From NCBI GenBank assembly GCA_905182995.1, contig CAJJDP010000022.1:443488-507487 (forward strand): a DNA stretch of 64,000 nt, in the 5' to 3' direction. Position 1 is the first letter of the stretch; each line of letters starts with the position of its first letter. The translations under genes were made by a program, and so were the position numbers. This DNA is from Paramecium octaurelia. Taxonomy: Eukaryota; Ciliophora; Oligohymenophorea; Peniculida; Parameciidae. Positions 12,717 to 26,168 of the stretch are shown here, in pieces. Under the pieces are notes generated by a model. It was not told the origin of the DNA and searched no databases. It worked only from the letters and a program-made list of their open reading frames with translations.

Positions 12717-14443
12717 ATGGAAAACAAGGAAGAACAACTCCATCTTGAAGTCACAATTTTAGAATTATCATCTGATTCTACTTTGTCCCAATTGTTGGGG
12801 TTTCAGATTAAATCAAGTAATCTAATTATCCTATTGTTTAGATCATGCATCAATTACAACAACCTCATATGAAATATGCAAAGGGTAGAATCCAATCAAT
12901 GAATCCCATTTAATTTCTCTAGAAAATAGATCTAATGACTTGAACTGCAATAAATTGGAGCTCTTCCTTCTTTTGAACAATGAGGTTGCAGGAAGAGTAT
13001 AATGTAATTTAACCCGATTAATAAATTCTAAATCTGAGCTTCAATATGATAACGATCCACAAGGGGAGATTGAGGAAGAAGTATTCTTAAATGACAATCA
13101 AATATCAAACTTAAAAGTTAAGTTAAGACTTAAAGTCCTAAATCCAAATGAAGAATTTTCATAAAGAACAACCATTAATACTGCATCTTCTGAAAACTAA
13201 TATGAACAAAGTCTAGTTCTATCTTAGATGAGAGAAGAAATTGAACATTGGAAATCCAAATATACCAATATTGCTAAAGAACTAGATTCATTAGGTGATG
13301 AATTATTGTCTTTGTCAATTAAAGAAAAAGGAAACCTATATTCATATTTAACTACAGAGATCAATATATTTAGAAAAATAATGAAATCTAAATTGCAGCA
13401 TTTCCTATAAATACACGATAATCAAGTGGATCAAATATATTTATTGAAAAAAGAGCTCAATTCTTACAGATCTAAATTATGCTGCAAAGTAACAATCATA
13501 AAAATTATTATGTAGTGTTCAGAACCTTTTTTGAGGAATAGTTCTTAAAGCCTATCAGATAAAATTCAATACCTCTCCTCCATAATAGACAAGTAAATTT
13601 TTAGTATATTGAAATAGAAAATAAACTGAATATATGTAATTAATGAAATAATTAGAGGCAGAGAAGTAAGAATAGAAAACCTTATAAAACACTATTAAAA
13701 TCTTAAATCAACAACAATCTCAACTAAGATAAGCCTTGGCTAAATCTAAGAAATAAATTGAAGACATCCTCAAACTCTAAGCTTAATAAGAACTAGAAAA
13801 TTAATAGTTACATAAAGATCTCACAACTAAAACTCAAATCATGATTTAATTAAATAAACGACATTTAGAATTAGAGAAATAAAATTCAAAAATGAATTCT
13901 GATTTCACAGAAATCATAAATATATAAAAATAATGGAGTCTATCTATACTCAAATCATTTGAAAATGAATCTTCTGAAAAATAACAATTAGTAGATGCCC
14001 TAAGTGAATTGAACATCTTAGTAAAATCTCTTACTTCTAAAGAGAACTCAAGTTCGGATTCAAAATAAGTTAAGGAATGTCAATGCAAGATTGAACAATA
14101 TATTCACGATTATCATTTATAAGTAACTTAATTAGAGCAATTACTAAATCAATATAGAATCAAATTCCTAAATTAAAATGCTACATCCACTTCTAGAAAA
14201 ACTGATGAATCAAATAAATTTACATTATAATTACCTTTGGAAAATGTAAATGAATAAGGGATCAAAGATGCAGAAATATCAAAATATTTGAATTACTAAA
14301 TGGAATAATATGTTTAAAATCTAATTCAATAGAAAGACAATGAGATAACTAAATTAAAGCAAAAAATTGGCGATATGCTCAACCTTGCTTTAGAATTAGG
14401 CAATTCAGTGTTAATCGAGTAAATGTAACTCACAGTAATGTGA
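12717..14443 (+). CDS. Long coiled-coil protein with folded N-terminal domain
   Basis: 549 aa after removing introns 12817-12841 (25 nt), 13489-13515 (27) and 13593-13617 (25). Residues 1 to about 150 alternate hydrophobic strands (LHLEVTILELSSDST, then CNKLELFLLLNNEVAGRV) and look like a C2 or similar beta-sandwich domain, though this is uncertain. The rest is coiled coil rich in Gln, Glu and Lys. Stop TGA 14441-14443. It is divergent from the NEK gene, with 230 bp between starts. A centrosomal or axonemal scaffold role is possible but unproven. Confidence 0.65.
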
Positions 14444-14803
14444 GCATTATATGATTACGAATGAAATTCATATTTTATTATTTGAAACACACTTCTAAAT
14501 TAAAGGAAGTTATATTATCATTTATTTATTTAAACTTAATATTACAATTTATTGCCGATTCTTCAATAAATAATTATTTAAATTAATAGTAAATAATAGA
14601 TAAATATCCCTACTTTTTAAAGAATTTTATTTTTATTTTAGAGAGTTTAAGCAGAATTATTATGTAATTTAAATAGATTCTTGACTTGATATGTCATATT
14701 GATATAGATTTAAATTTGTTTCTTTTGTTTTCTATTTAGAGTTCGTTCAACTCGTAAATTATTTTCATTTAATAAAATTGTAATAAAAAAATTAATTTGA
14801 AAA
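14444..14803. other. Intergenic region
   Basis: About 360 bp, extremely AT-rich, between two plus-strand genes. It contains homopolymer-like A/T stretches and no recognised gene or repeat. Confidence 0.45.
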
Positions 14804-16367
14804 ATGCAACCAAATGATGAGGATGCACAGAGATTGAAGGCCAAGTCAGACTTATAATCTGTAACATATATGCAGTGAAAAAGATCTTTTTATTAGTGTC
14901 AATTATTATGGGCTTTTGTTTTTTATTTAATTCGAATATAACATTTGGATGGGATTACAAAATTATAATTGTATATGCATGCACAACATAATTCGCATTT
15001 ATGATTTCGAAATTGCTTTCCAGTAAAGGGTATTTGCTATTCAATTTTATATAAGCATCAACTCTTATTGTTGCTTTGCTGTACTTGAAAGTGCTATTTT
15101 AATTGCTTATTTATTAGGGATCGTCTATGATAAAGAAGTTTCCCCAATAAATATTAATTTCATTAGCTATACTCTACTTATCCTATAATTCGTAATATTG
15201 GCAATAACAGTTTTAATAAGCAGATAAAGCTTTGAGAGTGATGCTTAAGATCAATCTAAATAAATCTAAGAAATAGTACATAATTAAGATATATATATAA
15301 GTTAATTGCTGCAATAAAAAGCATAGGTTCATTGCAGATTGTATTCTTAAGTTTGAAATGGAGTTAATAAATCAATTGGGGTTGGATGCAAACTCTCGTA
15401 ATTGTTTGGTTTTGCATTGGTACTATGGCATTGATTGAGGTATGTTTAATTGTAGATCTGATGTTAAAGTGTTGCAATAATGAACTTTAAAATAAAAAAC
15501 AATTAAGTAAGAAATATGGTTATTCCTAGTTTATGGAGGTGCTTGGGTGAACATTGTGATATTAGGATTTATTATTGATACAGGATTGACATTTTTAGGA
15601 TTAGGTTTGTTATTGGACTATAATATTGGGTAAGTAAATTTATATGGTTTCATTGCTTCTATTGTATACTATTTATTTCAGATTTTTTTCTATTTGAAAA
15701 ATTAAGAAGAATTAATGTAGTAAAATCTATTATAAATAGCTAATTTTTAAATTTATCAGAAGTCTAATAGCCAACTCGACCATCAGAATAGCCTAATGAG
15801 CAAGTTACATTAAAAGAGAGGATCAAATAGATTCATAGAATTAGCATTAGCAAAGTTCCATAATTTATGGTGAAATTGTCAGCCACTTATTTTAGAAAGT
15901 AAGAAATAAATGAGAATCAAAAACATTAGAATGAATTAGGTTCTTCTTAGGATAAGAAATTTCGATCAATTAGCTTTTCAGAAATAAAAAAACAAAATGA
16001 AATAAAGAAAAGTCCATCTTCTGATTTAGATGAAGATTTAACCAAGAAATTTGACTAATTACTATCATCTCCACGTCTAAAATTAGAAGTCAGTGAAAGT
16101 ATGGCTCCAGAATTATCAAGCAGAGGACCATAGAAATAAAATGCGCTATGTCTTGTTTGCTATGAAAAAGAAAGCAATATGATCAATTAACCTTGTGGTC
16201 ATGGAGGATTTTGCTAGGAGTGCTCAGAATAATTATTATCAAAGAGTAATTACTGTATGTTATGTCGAAAACCTGTGACTCACACATTACTAGTATAAGG
16301 AGTTTAGAATCGTGAAAGTTTAGTTGAAGTTGTAGGAATATATTAAGGAGGATAGAAATAAAATTGA
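14804..16367 (+). CDS. Multi-pass membrane protein with C-terminal RING finger (putative E3 ligase)
   Basis: 477 aa after five introns (14875-14896, 15276-15301, 15507-15529, 15855-15882, 15899-15929); the count is exact. About six to seven hydrophobic helices fill residues 30-300 (for example TLVIVWFCIGTMALIE and WVNIVILGFIIDTGLTFLG). A cytosolic Ser-rich linker precedes a C-terminal C3HC4 RING: CLVCYEKE, then CGHGGFCQECS, then CMLCRKP. Membrane RING proteins of this design ubiquitinate membrane clients. The start follows a short hydrophilic segment (MQPNDEDAQRLKAKSD). Confidence 0.8.
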
Positions 16368-16907
16368 TAACTTATTCTATTAATTAATATAAATCAATAA
16401 AAATATTAATTTTTCTTTATTACCTGCTTAATAAGTTAGAAACTAATATTGTTTCCTTGAAATTCAAATAAGCTTTAAATAAAGTTCCAATCCCTGAATT
16501 TTTATATTATAAAATATAATATGAATTATTTAGTAATCGTAAGGAGGATAAAAAGTACTAAATTAGTAATGACTAAAGCAATAAACCTTTTGAAATTTAA
16601 AAATAATAATATTTAATTTAATTTAGATAATTTTTGGGCTTCTAAAATTAGGCTCACAAATTTTGATATTTTTTAAAAAAAGGAACAAAAGAAAAGAATG
16701 GTTATCTGAAAAGTTTAAAACATCTTCATTATTGGTTCCTAGACTATTTCCATAAATCTTCATATTACAAAGATTCTATTTGGATTTACATAAAATAATA
16801 AATAAAAACGAACAAAATATAAATTAATTCTGTTTCTGAGATAGTTACGAATTTATAAGGGCATTGATTCACAATGCATAAAAGGTAGAAAATAAAACAA
16901 ATATTCA
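16368..16907. other. Intergenic region, convergent genes
   Basis: 540 bp between the stop of the membrane RING gene (+) and the stop of a minus-strand unknown. It is AT-rich, with no recognised coding frame, RNA or repeat. Confidence 0.45.
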
Positions 16908-17670
16908 TCAATTAACTTCTTCCTCTACATCTTTTGCAAACTCAAATTTCAAATCTTTATAAAACTAAGTCAAGTGAACGTTGGTAATAGCTACACTGTT
17001 AGCAATAGACTTAGTTTAACTTGGTAAAATGGGAATCACCTAGAGTATTCTGGCTTTTAAAGCATCTAAATATTGTAAGATGGGAGTAGTGATAGAATCA
17101 GTATTTTCTGAAGTATCTGCAATTAGAGATAGCTATTTGATTCGATCACCAAAGTAGTCACCTCCCCACCACAATTCTAACTCATCATCAAAATTTTTAT
17201 CCATCAAGCAATTGAGAATAATTGTAGTTTCTACAAGTAACTATATTAGAGATTATTATAAAGATTACTTAAATGGTTTCTTTTATGATAAACTCTCTAT
17301 TTTTAGGAGTATCATTTTTAGAATTAATATAGTTTACATACTCATTTCGGTAATATTCTAAAACTTTGGATTTAATTTTTAAAGCCTTCTCAGTATAGTT
17401 ATTGTAAGATCTGAGTATTAATTAAGATTTGCCTTCAATTCTTTCTGCCAGTATATCACAAGAATCGACGTAGATTTCATTTTTCGCTATTTACTCTGTT
17501 AAATATTCTTTGACTGGTTTTGTTCTCATCAAATTAGCTAAAGATTGACTTTCCACAAAATCTATAGCCTCCTTTGTGGTGCTGAGTGTTGAAGGACCGC
17601 TTTAGTTTTGTTTGATCTCAAGTACTTTGATTGCTTTTTTCTCTTTTGGTTTAGCACACTAAAGACCCAT
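16908..17670 (-). CDS. Hypothetical protein with possible N-terminal myristoyl/palmitoyl signal
   Basis: 244 aa with one 28-nt intron (17241-17268). It starts MGLQCAKPKEKKA. Gly2 plus Cys5 followed by Lys residues fits dual lipidation and membrane attachment. The rest is helical (FVESQSLANLMRTKPVKEYL; LQYLDALKARILQVIPILP) with ELWWGGDYFGDR in the middle. It ends FAKDVEEEVN and TGA 16908-16910. No family is recognised. Its start overlaps the 3' end of the upstream frame by 53 nt, which is unusual here. Confidence 0.6.
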
Positions 17671-18898
17671 ATAATATGTATTGTTATTATTAATAATTTT
17701 AAATCAAATTTAGCCATGTAGTCCCGTAGAGTATCTTTCTAGAATAAGCTAGTTTGATATAATCTTGAAAATAGTTTTGATAACTTATATGATCATGGTG
17801 TGAAAAGAGAAAAGATTTTTCGCTTATAAATTTAAATGCGTCATCAAATTATAAATAAATTTGAGAATTCAGAATTTAACAACATCCTTCCATTGTTATT
17901 GATTACAAAATGTATAAAAAATTTTCAAACTGAGAGTCCTTTCCAATCTAAAACATTAAAATATAACCATCAACAATTTACTTAGAAAGAGGAATATATT
18001 TTCCTCTATAATTTGAATCGTGATTGAGAATATTATTTATTTCTTATTATTAAGCAACTTTATTATTCTTGTAAATTTAGCTAATTGCCTAATTCAGATA
18101 AGTATTTAATAGTTTGAGTAATTGGCATTGTTTGTTAGACATACAAATAAAAATGTTTTTGTAAAATACTTATTAATACTCCAAAAAAAGTTATACAAAA
18201 TTTTCTTGTAGATCTACAAAATTTTTTAAATAACCAATAAATAACTTCCTCTATCACAATTAGGTTGATAAATCAAATAAATTTTGAACATTTATTTTTT
18301 AATACAACGAGTTAATCTACTAATATTTTAAATCCTTTTGCTATGCTTTTGGATCAAAATTGTTTATCTACATTAAATAAAGAAAATTATACGTATTCTC
18401 AATATACTTTAAGAATGTCTTTTCAAATTTAAAGTAAATATAATTTTGTGACATATTTTTTGATGTTTGAATTAATTAAGCAATAACTTTTAGATGTTAA
18501 GGTTGAATTCTAAATTTAATGATTCTCTTCATATGCATTTCTAGTTTAATTTCTATCTATTAGTCGTCTTACTCACAATTTGTTTAAATCGGACCCATTT
18601 GTATTTTTTCAATTTTCTTGACTAAGTGATTATTTTTCAAAATATCTATATTTTTTATTATAAAGTATAACTATTTTTTGAATTGTAACAGATTTAAGGT
18701 ACAGTTGTTGCGTAATCTTTAACGTAGAGGTTAAGGTTTAATCTATGATCATATTAAGTACTTTCTTTCATCCCCTTTCAACTTTTATATTTACTTTGAA
18801 TTATATACTTTGTAATATTTCTTACCCTCCTTGACAATGGAGGCTTATTTTAGGAAAATATTTGGATTATATTTTGATTAAAGAGGCTCTAATTTCAT
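17618..18898 (-). pseudogene. Hypothetical gene with an in-frame TGA (possible pseudogene)
   Basis: From ATG 18898, removing a 19-nt (18743-18761) and a 26-nt (18646-18671) intron gives a continuous frame of 411 codons, with one internal TGA at 18254-18256. Protein-like parts lie on both sides: YVKDYATTVPQICYNSKN before it, and KYIPLSKQIVDGYILMFQIG after it. Only an unusually long 39-nt GT-AG segment could remove the stop. The frame also runs 53 nt into the next gene. The likely explanations are a recent pseudogene, or an unusual intron with the two genes mis-split. No family is recognised. Confidence 0.45.
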
Positions 18899-19515
18899 TT
18901 TTTGGATTATTGCTGTTGTCCTTAAGTGTTTTGGTGTATTAAATATCAAATTATATATTAATATTAAATTTAAAAAAAAGAATTTATTAACACAATTGAA
19001 CTTAATTGAACACATCCTTTTTGGAAATTTTCAATTAAGAAAAATCAATTATAGGTATTCTTGGATTGTTAAAGAAGTTTTACTTAAAATTATCTTATTA
19101 TAAGTTGAGGAAAGTGAATATACTAATAATTCTTTAGAATTTTATTTTTTATTACTATTTTATTTATCTTAATTAATTTAATTAAAACGACGCTTTAAAT
19201 TGTATATCAAGGAATTATAGTAAAAATACTTTATTTGTTAAAAACCTCGGAAATACCTTCCCATATTTTAGCCTTCTATAATATTCTACTAGTATCACAG
19301 TCTACCTTCAGTACTACTTATTGATTTTTATTAAGATTATGATTGATTTATAATTCTTGACATATTATTTCCATGCATTTTAGATATGGTGTCAATTATT
19401 TTCTTCTAAAAGTAAAACTTCGTATATTAATATATAAATAAGAAATATTATTCAATATCATTAATCTTGCTAAATGAGTAAATATACATAATTATTATAT
19501 ATTATTAAAAAATAT
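18899..19515. other. Long AT-rich intergenic region
   Basis: About 620 bp of A/T-rich sequence between the stop of Sec62 and the start of the upstream minus-strand frame. No gene or repeat is convincing. Long A/T homopolymers dominate. Confidence 0.4.
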
Positions 19516-20634
19516 TCACAAATCAGTTTATGATTCATTCTATTGAACATCATTGTCCAAGGGATTATTATTATTCATATCACGTAGATCTTGATTGTTA
19601 TTCAAATCATCTTGATCAACATTATGATTATCATCACTATGTTTTTATTGGTCCAAACCCTCCTAAGTGTTAGTTTTTTGATGATTTGCTAAATCTTCCT
19701 CGGCTTGTTTCATCAATTCACTAAGATCTGGAATAGCTCTTCTATGCAATGGTTCCTATTTTAAGTATTTCATCATACTTGTTTGCCCTCCAATTTATCT
19801 TTGCCCCAATCAAGAATGTCATCTATTGTTTACGAGCTAGCATCCTGAAACCCAGTTATATAAGAAGGCTCTTGGACAATAACATAGATCAGGAAAATGA
19901 ATGCAATTATGCCAATCAATCTCAAAGAAATTTCTAACTTCCCATCTGTGTATTTGTAATTAGAATATAGAGGCTTGAATGATCCTAAGATTCCATATGA
20001 CTAGGTTACTTAATATGAAAAGTTACGTCATTGTTTAAGTTTGGGAGAATCCAAAAAGCATATCCCAATAATCGTGAGATAATGTAAACAATCAATCTTA
20101 TCACTTGGAGGGCAACCAGAAATACTAGAAGGTACAATGTAACTTTAAAGACACCGAATTTAAATGCAAAAGGCCATATTGGATAGAGGAAAGCAACAAA
20201 TACTGCAAGTAGGATGCCAGCCATGATGAGATTGTTCATTTTGCTCTTCACAACCAAATTCCAGGTATAAAAGCCTTCATTCGTAAAGGTTTAGTCCTTT
20301 GAATATGACTATATACATTAACCTTTGTGTCGCTGACCTTTCTAGGCCACTTCTTTTTTGGGTCATCTGGAAGTCTGTCGATTTTAACAATAATGCGATT
20401 TTCATTGAGATATTTTGCAATAGAAATGGCATCCTTCTTTTTATCAGGGAGTAGATTCTTGATATCCTCGAAATAGGTAGTAGTGAATTTAATGAAATCC
20501 TCACCCTTGAAGATTTATATCTTCTTCTGATATTTGAAATTGGCATCTTTGAGCTGAATTGCATCTTTGTGTTTATGATAGAAGTTATAAAGAGGATATA
20601 ATTGTTTCTCAAAGGCTTTTCTTTCCTCAGTCAT
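19516..20634 (-). CDS. SEC62: Sec62, ER post-translational translocation factor
   Basis: 347 aa after removing introns 20297-20322 (26 nt), 20001-20026 (26) and 19756-19778 (23); the count is exact. Sec62 sits in the ER membrane with Sec61/Sec63 and helps import short secretory proteins. Family features: a charged cytosolic N-domain (KKKWPRKVSDTK), then FYTWN before the first helix (MAGILLAVFVAFLYPIWPF), a short lumenal hairpin, and a second helix (TLYLLVFLVALQVIRLIVYI). A further hydrophobic segment and an acidic Asn/Asp/Gln-rich tail follow. WPFAFKFGVF after helix 1 is characteristic. Confidence 0.88.
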
Positions 20635-20662
20635 ATACGTGTATAAATATTAAATTAATATA

Positions 20663-22229
<1,567 letters not shown>

Positions 22230-22256
22230 TTATAATTTTATTATTATTATTCTTTT
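22230..22256. promoter_or_regulatory. 27-bp bidirectional intergenic spacer
   Basis: Only 27 bp separate the start codons of the ERK7-like kinase (minus) and the next plus-strand gene. The spacer is T-rich (TTATTATTATT). Both transcription starts and 5' UTRs must lie in this gap or inside coding sequence. It holds no recognisable TATA element. Confidence 0.6.
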
Positions 22257-23372
22257 ATGTGCACCAAATTGAATATAGCTAACTCAAATTCGAATGTGAT
22301 GCTCTATTTGAAGTTAAGAGAAGGCGGTTGCGAGAAAGGCTAAGCTCGTTTATTTTGCAGGAAGAACTTTTGCCAAGTAGAACTAAATCTCATATAAAAA
22401 GATCGATTAAACACAAAAGTCAATTGGACCAGCAGGCCACAAGGTTCTCAAATTGCTTCCCAATCGTCTATAAGGAGATCGAGGATGGCAACCTGGATTC
22501 ATGATGAAATACGATCTTGGCAGTGGTTACAGAGACTCCAAAGGTATTTTTATATAATACAATTATAAGATCTAGTTGAAGAATAAACTCCAGCTGAAGA
22601 AGCTATTTTGAAGCAATATGACAAATATGAAAAAAAGAAGAGTGCTGCTCTCTTATAAAAAATGTTAGCTGTTAAAAATTATGCAGATTCTCTCAAACCT
22701 CCTAAGATAGATGTCTTCAATAAAGACAGTATTGATAGGATAAGGAAGATATCTTAAGACTTACACGAAAATCAATAAAAACCTAAAAAATACTTCTAAT
22801 AAGGAGACATCAAATTTTATGCACTCGCTGATTATATTACTACAAATCGCTCAGGGTCATTAAATGATCTCAGAATCAATTTTGATCCCATTACCAACAC
22901 ATAACTAAAATTAAAAACAGAAAACTCTTAATACCTTAGTCCAACCAAATGTTTCAAAAGGTAAGCCACTATAAGTACAATTGAAAAAGGTGCCAATCTT
23001 ATTATGGCCTTTTAGAATTAAACTCCGATTAACGAAGACTTAGATACAAAATCATCTTTCCCAAACACCGAAGTGACATCCTCACTTTTAAGACTCAATA
23101 AACATAAATTAGAATTGGCAGAAGAGTTCAATTCAACTTAATATTTATTCACTCCATCTAGTTCCCACACAAGATAAACAAGCCAAATTGACTAGAATGA
23201 CCATGCAGTTAAGTGTTTTGTATAGCAGTTTTACGATAAACAATACAATGATAAAGTAATTCCATCTACTAAGAGAAATCTAAGATTGAGAACTATTGAA
23301 AATAGTGATATCCAGAAATTGGAACTATCAAAATAAATAAAAAAAAGAGAATAAAAAAGATTAAGTATGTGA
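22257..23372 (+). CDS. Hypothetical protein, conserved-looking N-terminal block
   Basis: 354 aa after introns 22296-22320 (25 nt) and 22544-22569 (26 nt). The first intron is needed to enter the frame KAKLVYFAGRTFAKQN, then GPAGHKVLKLLPNRLQGDRG and GWQPGFMMKYDLGSGYRD, which is ordered and aromatic/Gly-rich. The remaining 250 aa are low-complexity, Ser/Thr/Asn-rich with a basic C-terminus. All three frames are open across the second exon, so splicing decides the protein. No family is recognised. Divergent from ERK7. Confidence 0.65.
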
Positions 23373-23482
23373 CCATATTATCTCAATATAAATTACATAT
23401 TACATTAATTTATAGGAATTAAGAGAATTCTTACGATTGATCTGGATTAAATATCTTCGTTTTAAATTATTAATAAATCCTA

Positions 23483-24028
23483 ATGAACATACTCAATAAA
23501 GCTACATTTGGAGGCGGATGTTTTTGGTGCATTGAAGCCGTTTACAGAAGAATTGAAGGAGTAGCTGAAGCATACTCTGGATATAGTGGAGGTGCAGAAT
23601 CAACCACAGCCAACTATAAGGATGTGTGCAAAGGGAGTACTGGTCATGCTGAAGTTGTGCAAGTTATTTTCGATCAAAATAAAGTTGATTATAAGGACTT
23701 GCTCCATATCTTCTTTGCATCGCATGATCCAACCACTTTGAATAGGTAAGGTGAAGATAAAGGTGAACAATATCGTTCGGTCATTTTTTATCATAGTGAA
23801 GAGTAATTGGCATTAGCCAATGAAGTTATTAAGGAATTGTAAAAGGAATATGAGAATCCAATAGTGACTTAGCTTATTAAATTTTAAGAATTTTATAAAG
23901 CTGAAGATTATCATCAAGGATATTATGACATCAACTAAAATGAAGGATATTGCAAAATGGTCATATCACCTAAGATTGAAAAGATAGTCAAGAAATATAA
24001 GACATAACTCAAGCCAGAGTATTAATGA
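23483..24028 (+). CDS. MSRA: Peptide methionine sulfoxide reductase A
   Basis: Reduces methionine-S-sulfoxide in proteins. It is an intronless 181-aa frame. The catalytic motif GGGCFWCIEA sits at residues 10-19, with the nucleophilic Cys at about 13. Further family signatures are YSGGAESTTANYKDVCKGSTGH, VIFDQNKVDYKDLL, FFASHDPTTLNRQGEDKGEQ, YRSVIFYH and FYKAEDYHQGYY. Length is typical for a cytosolic MsrA and there is no obvious targeting peptide. The frame uses TAG/TAA Gln codons in RQGEDKG and elsewhere. The last codons are EYQ and TGA 24026-24028. Confidence 0.96.
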
Positions 24029-24199
24029 ACAAGAATTTAATTTGTGTGTTTTATGAATATTCAACATTTAATACTCATAATTTGACCAAAATCACCAGAA
24101 TTGAGTAGTACAGCTAGTAGTTGATTTACCTAACTTCAACTTGATTTATAAAGATCCCTCATATTCTAAGAATTTCACTAATTCTTAATTTATCAAATT

Positions 24200-25758
24200 T
24201 AATAGTTGTAGAATGTTTTATTGAGACTTATTTTAAAGAATTAAAACTACGGAAGCACCATCATCAGCAACTTAAGCAGTTCATAGATAACATATCAACA
24301 TTTCTTCTTTCTCTAGTAGCTTATATACCCAATTCTCCCGTAATGTAGTTAAGTATTGTTACTTATTTAACAACAATAACCTCTGAATTCATAAATATCT
24401 TCTTAGTATCTTAACTGATATTTGCGACATCACAATTAATAAGAAAAGGACCCTTTAAAATAACCCATAAATCAATTTGAACTTGATACTCATGAGTTTT
24501 CATTTAACCCTCACCTGCATCTAACCTACCCGGATATTTCCACTATCCTGTTTCAATATTAGGTCAAATTAGCCCATTTCACAAAAATAGCATAATCATC
24601 AAAGATAATCATTGTCAATACAAGAATACCAAAGATTCAAAATATCAACTTTGGATTTCCATGAGTTAGCTATTGATGAAATTCATAACTAGGAGTTCTC
24701 CAACTCCCATTCACATATTGAGATAGAGAGTGTCTTAGAGAATTTCATATCTTATTTTTTGAAATGTATTGTCAGATTAATAATTTACATAGAATTATTT
24801 TGGTTAATCAATATTCATAAAAATATTGATTCAGAGTAATTTTCAAATAAAGGATAAAACTCTGTATTCGAAATTAAATATATAAATTTAAATTAGAATC
24901 AGATATATATAATTTTAGATTGTTCAACAACTATATTTTTGAAGGAAATTAATATATTATTATTAACCACACACAAATAATATACTTCATCAAAGCTAAT
25001 CAGTGTTTGTGATCATTCTTTATAACAGAATTCTTCATTTCAATATTACCAAAATCTATTAATGGAAAGATACACTGGATCAAATAAGAAGAAATACCTC
25101 ATCCAGCACTATGAAACTAGGGCAATTCCTTGATCTTCTGACGATAGTTTATTTTCCCATAGGTTCTTGGAAGATATCCCTAATGACCTTATGTATCTAG
25201 AATTAAATTGCTTTTGCCTGAGAAGCCTTCACTTTCCTTGAACATAAAAAGAAGTTAGTAATTTGATACATAGACAATACCATTAGTATGAATATATCAT
25301 ACTTCAAGTTGTCGATGTCCCTTTTAGAATAGGTTTCCTCATCAATTTCTTAATATCCTAACGTGTATGGCATTCCTTCTCATGTTTCCATGTCCTGAGT
25401 AGCATTAGTATAAAATTCAAATTACAGCATCTGAATACAATCCAATTTAATCCTTTTTAAAGTACAGAATAGGCCTATGAAGGAATAACAGAAGGAGATT
25501 GAGTTATTTCAACAATAATCTTTTTGGTAAAAAGATCTCTAGATGATTAAAAACAATCGCCAAATATAAGTAAGTGTATCCTACTGCTGCCAATCAGACG
25601 GAGACCAAAGCACACTTGGCTTGTCTAACAATTTCTTCGTTAATATTATAGCTATATTTATTAGGGGGATTCCAACTCATGGGAGACTTTCTGGCTGGAC
25701 CGTTACACAAAGAATTCAAAGTAGTCAATATGAAACAGACAAATATATATATGTACAT
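24200..25758 (-). pseudogene. Decayed GH27 alpha-galactosidase
   Basis: The minus strand carries scattered alpha-galactosidase blocks in different frames. The start MYIYIFVCFILTTLNSLC looks like a signal peptide. Then come NGPARKSPMSWNPPNK and NINEEIVRQAKCALVSV; an in-frame TGA follows where family members have a Gly, and LAAVGYTY continues. Later blocks are GLYSDAV, LGYQEIDEETYSKRDIDNLKYD (nucleophile region), CEWELENS, NSWKSKVDILNLWYS, GQWKYPGRLDAGEG and QIDLWVILKGPFLINCDV, then MNSEVIVVKQ. The LNLDDCW and NDPDM active-site motifs are lost. Several frameshifts and TGAs that no small intron removes make this a pseudogene. Confidence 0.8.
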
Positions 25759-25805
25759 ATTTTTATTTAATTTAGAGGATTAGAAGAATCTATATAAATA
25801 TGAGA

Positions 25806-26168
25806 TCATCGAAGTTCTTTTTCACTTGTGGGGTTAATCATTTTAAATGATCCATACGAGATTCCATTAATATTGAAACAGCTTTCTACATTATGATAGG
25901 AATTATCTGAAATTAACTCAAAGCATTCTTCTATTTCAAATTCATCATGTTTATTGATTTCTTGGAGATGCTATTGCAATTGGATAAGATTCTCATTTTT
26001 TTTAGGATAGATTATATAAAATGCTCTTACATTTTACATAAGGCATGCCATGGTTGGTTGATCATTTAATTTCTTTTGTTGTTTGAAATGTTTATTTTTT
26101 GATAAATAAGTTATTTCGCTCTCAGGTGTTTCGTTTTTCCTGAATTCACATTTGCAAGTTGAACCCAT
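25806..26168 (-). CDS. Small protein with N-terminal dual-lipidation signal
   Basis: Intronless 120-aa frame. It begins MGSTCKCEFRKNETPES: Gly2 with Cys5 and Cys7 is a classic myristoylation plus palmitoylation pattern for membrane anchoring. The body has VRAFYIIYPKKNENLIQLQ and an acidic helical stretch (HDEFEIEECFELISD), ending FKMINPTSEKELR and TGA. No family is recognised. It starts only 48 bp upstream of the pseudogene start on the same strand. Confidence 0.6.

Noticed and set aside
13636-13657. 20-22-nt GT-AG segment in the coiled-coil gene
   Set aside because: Reading through it keeps a good coiled coil and makes the total codon count exact; removal breaks the count.
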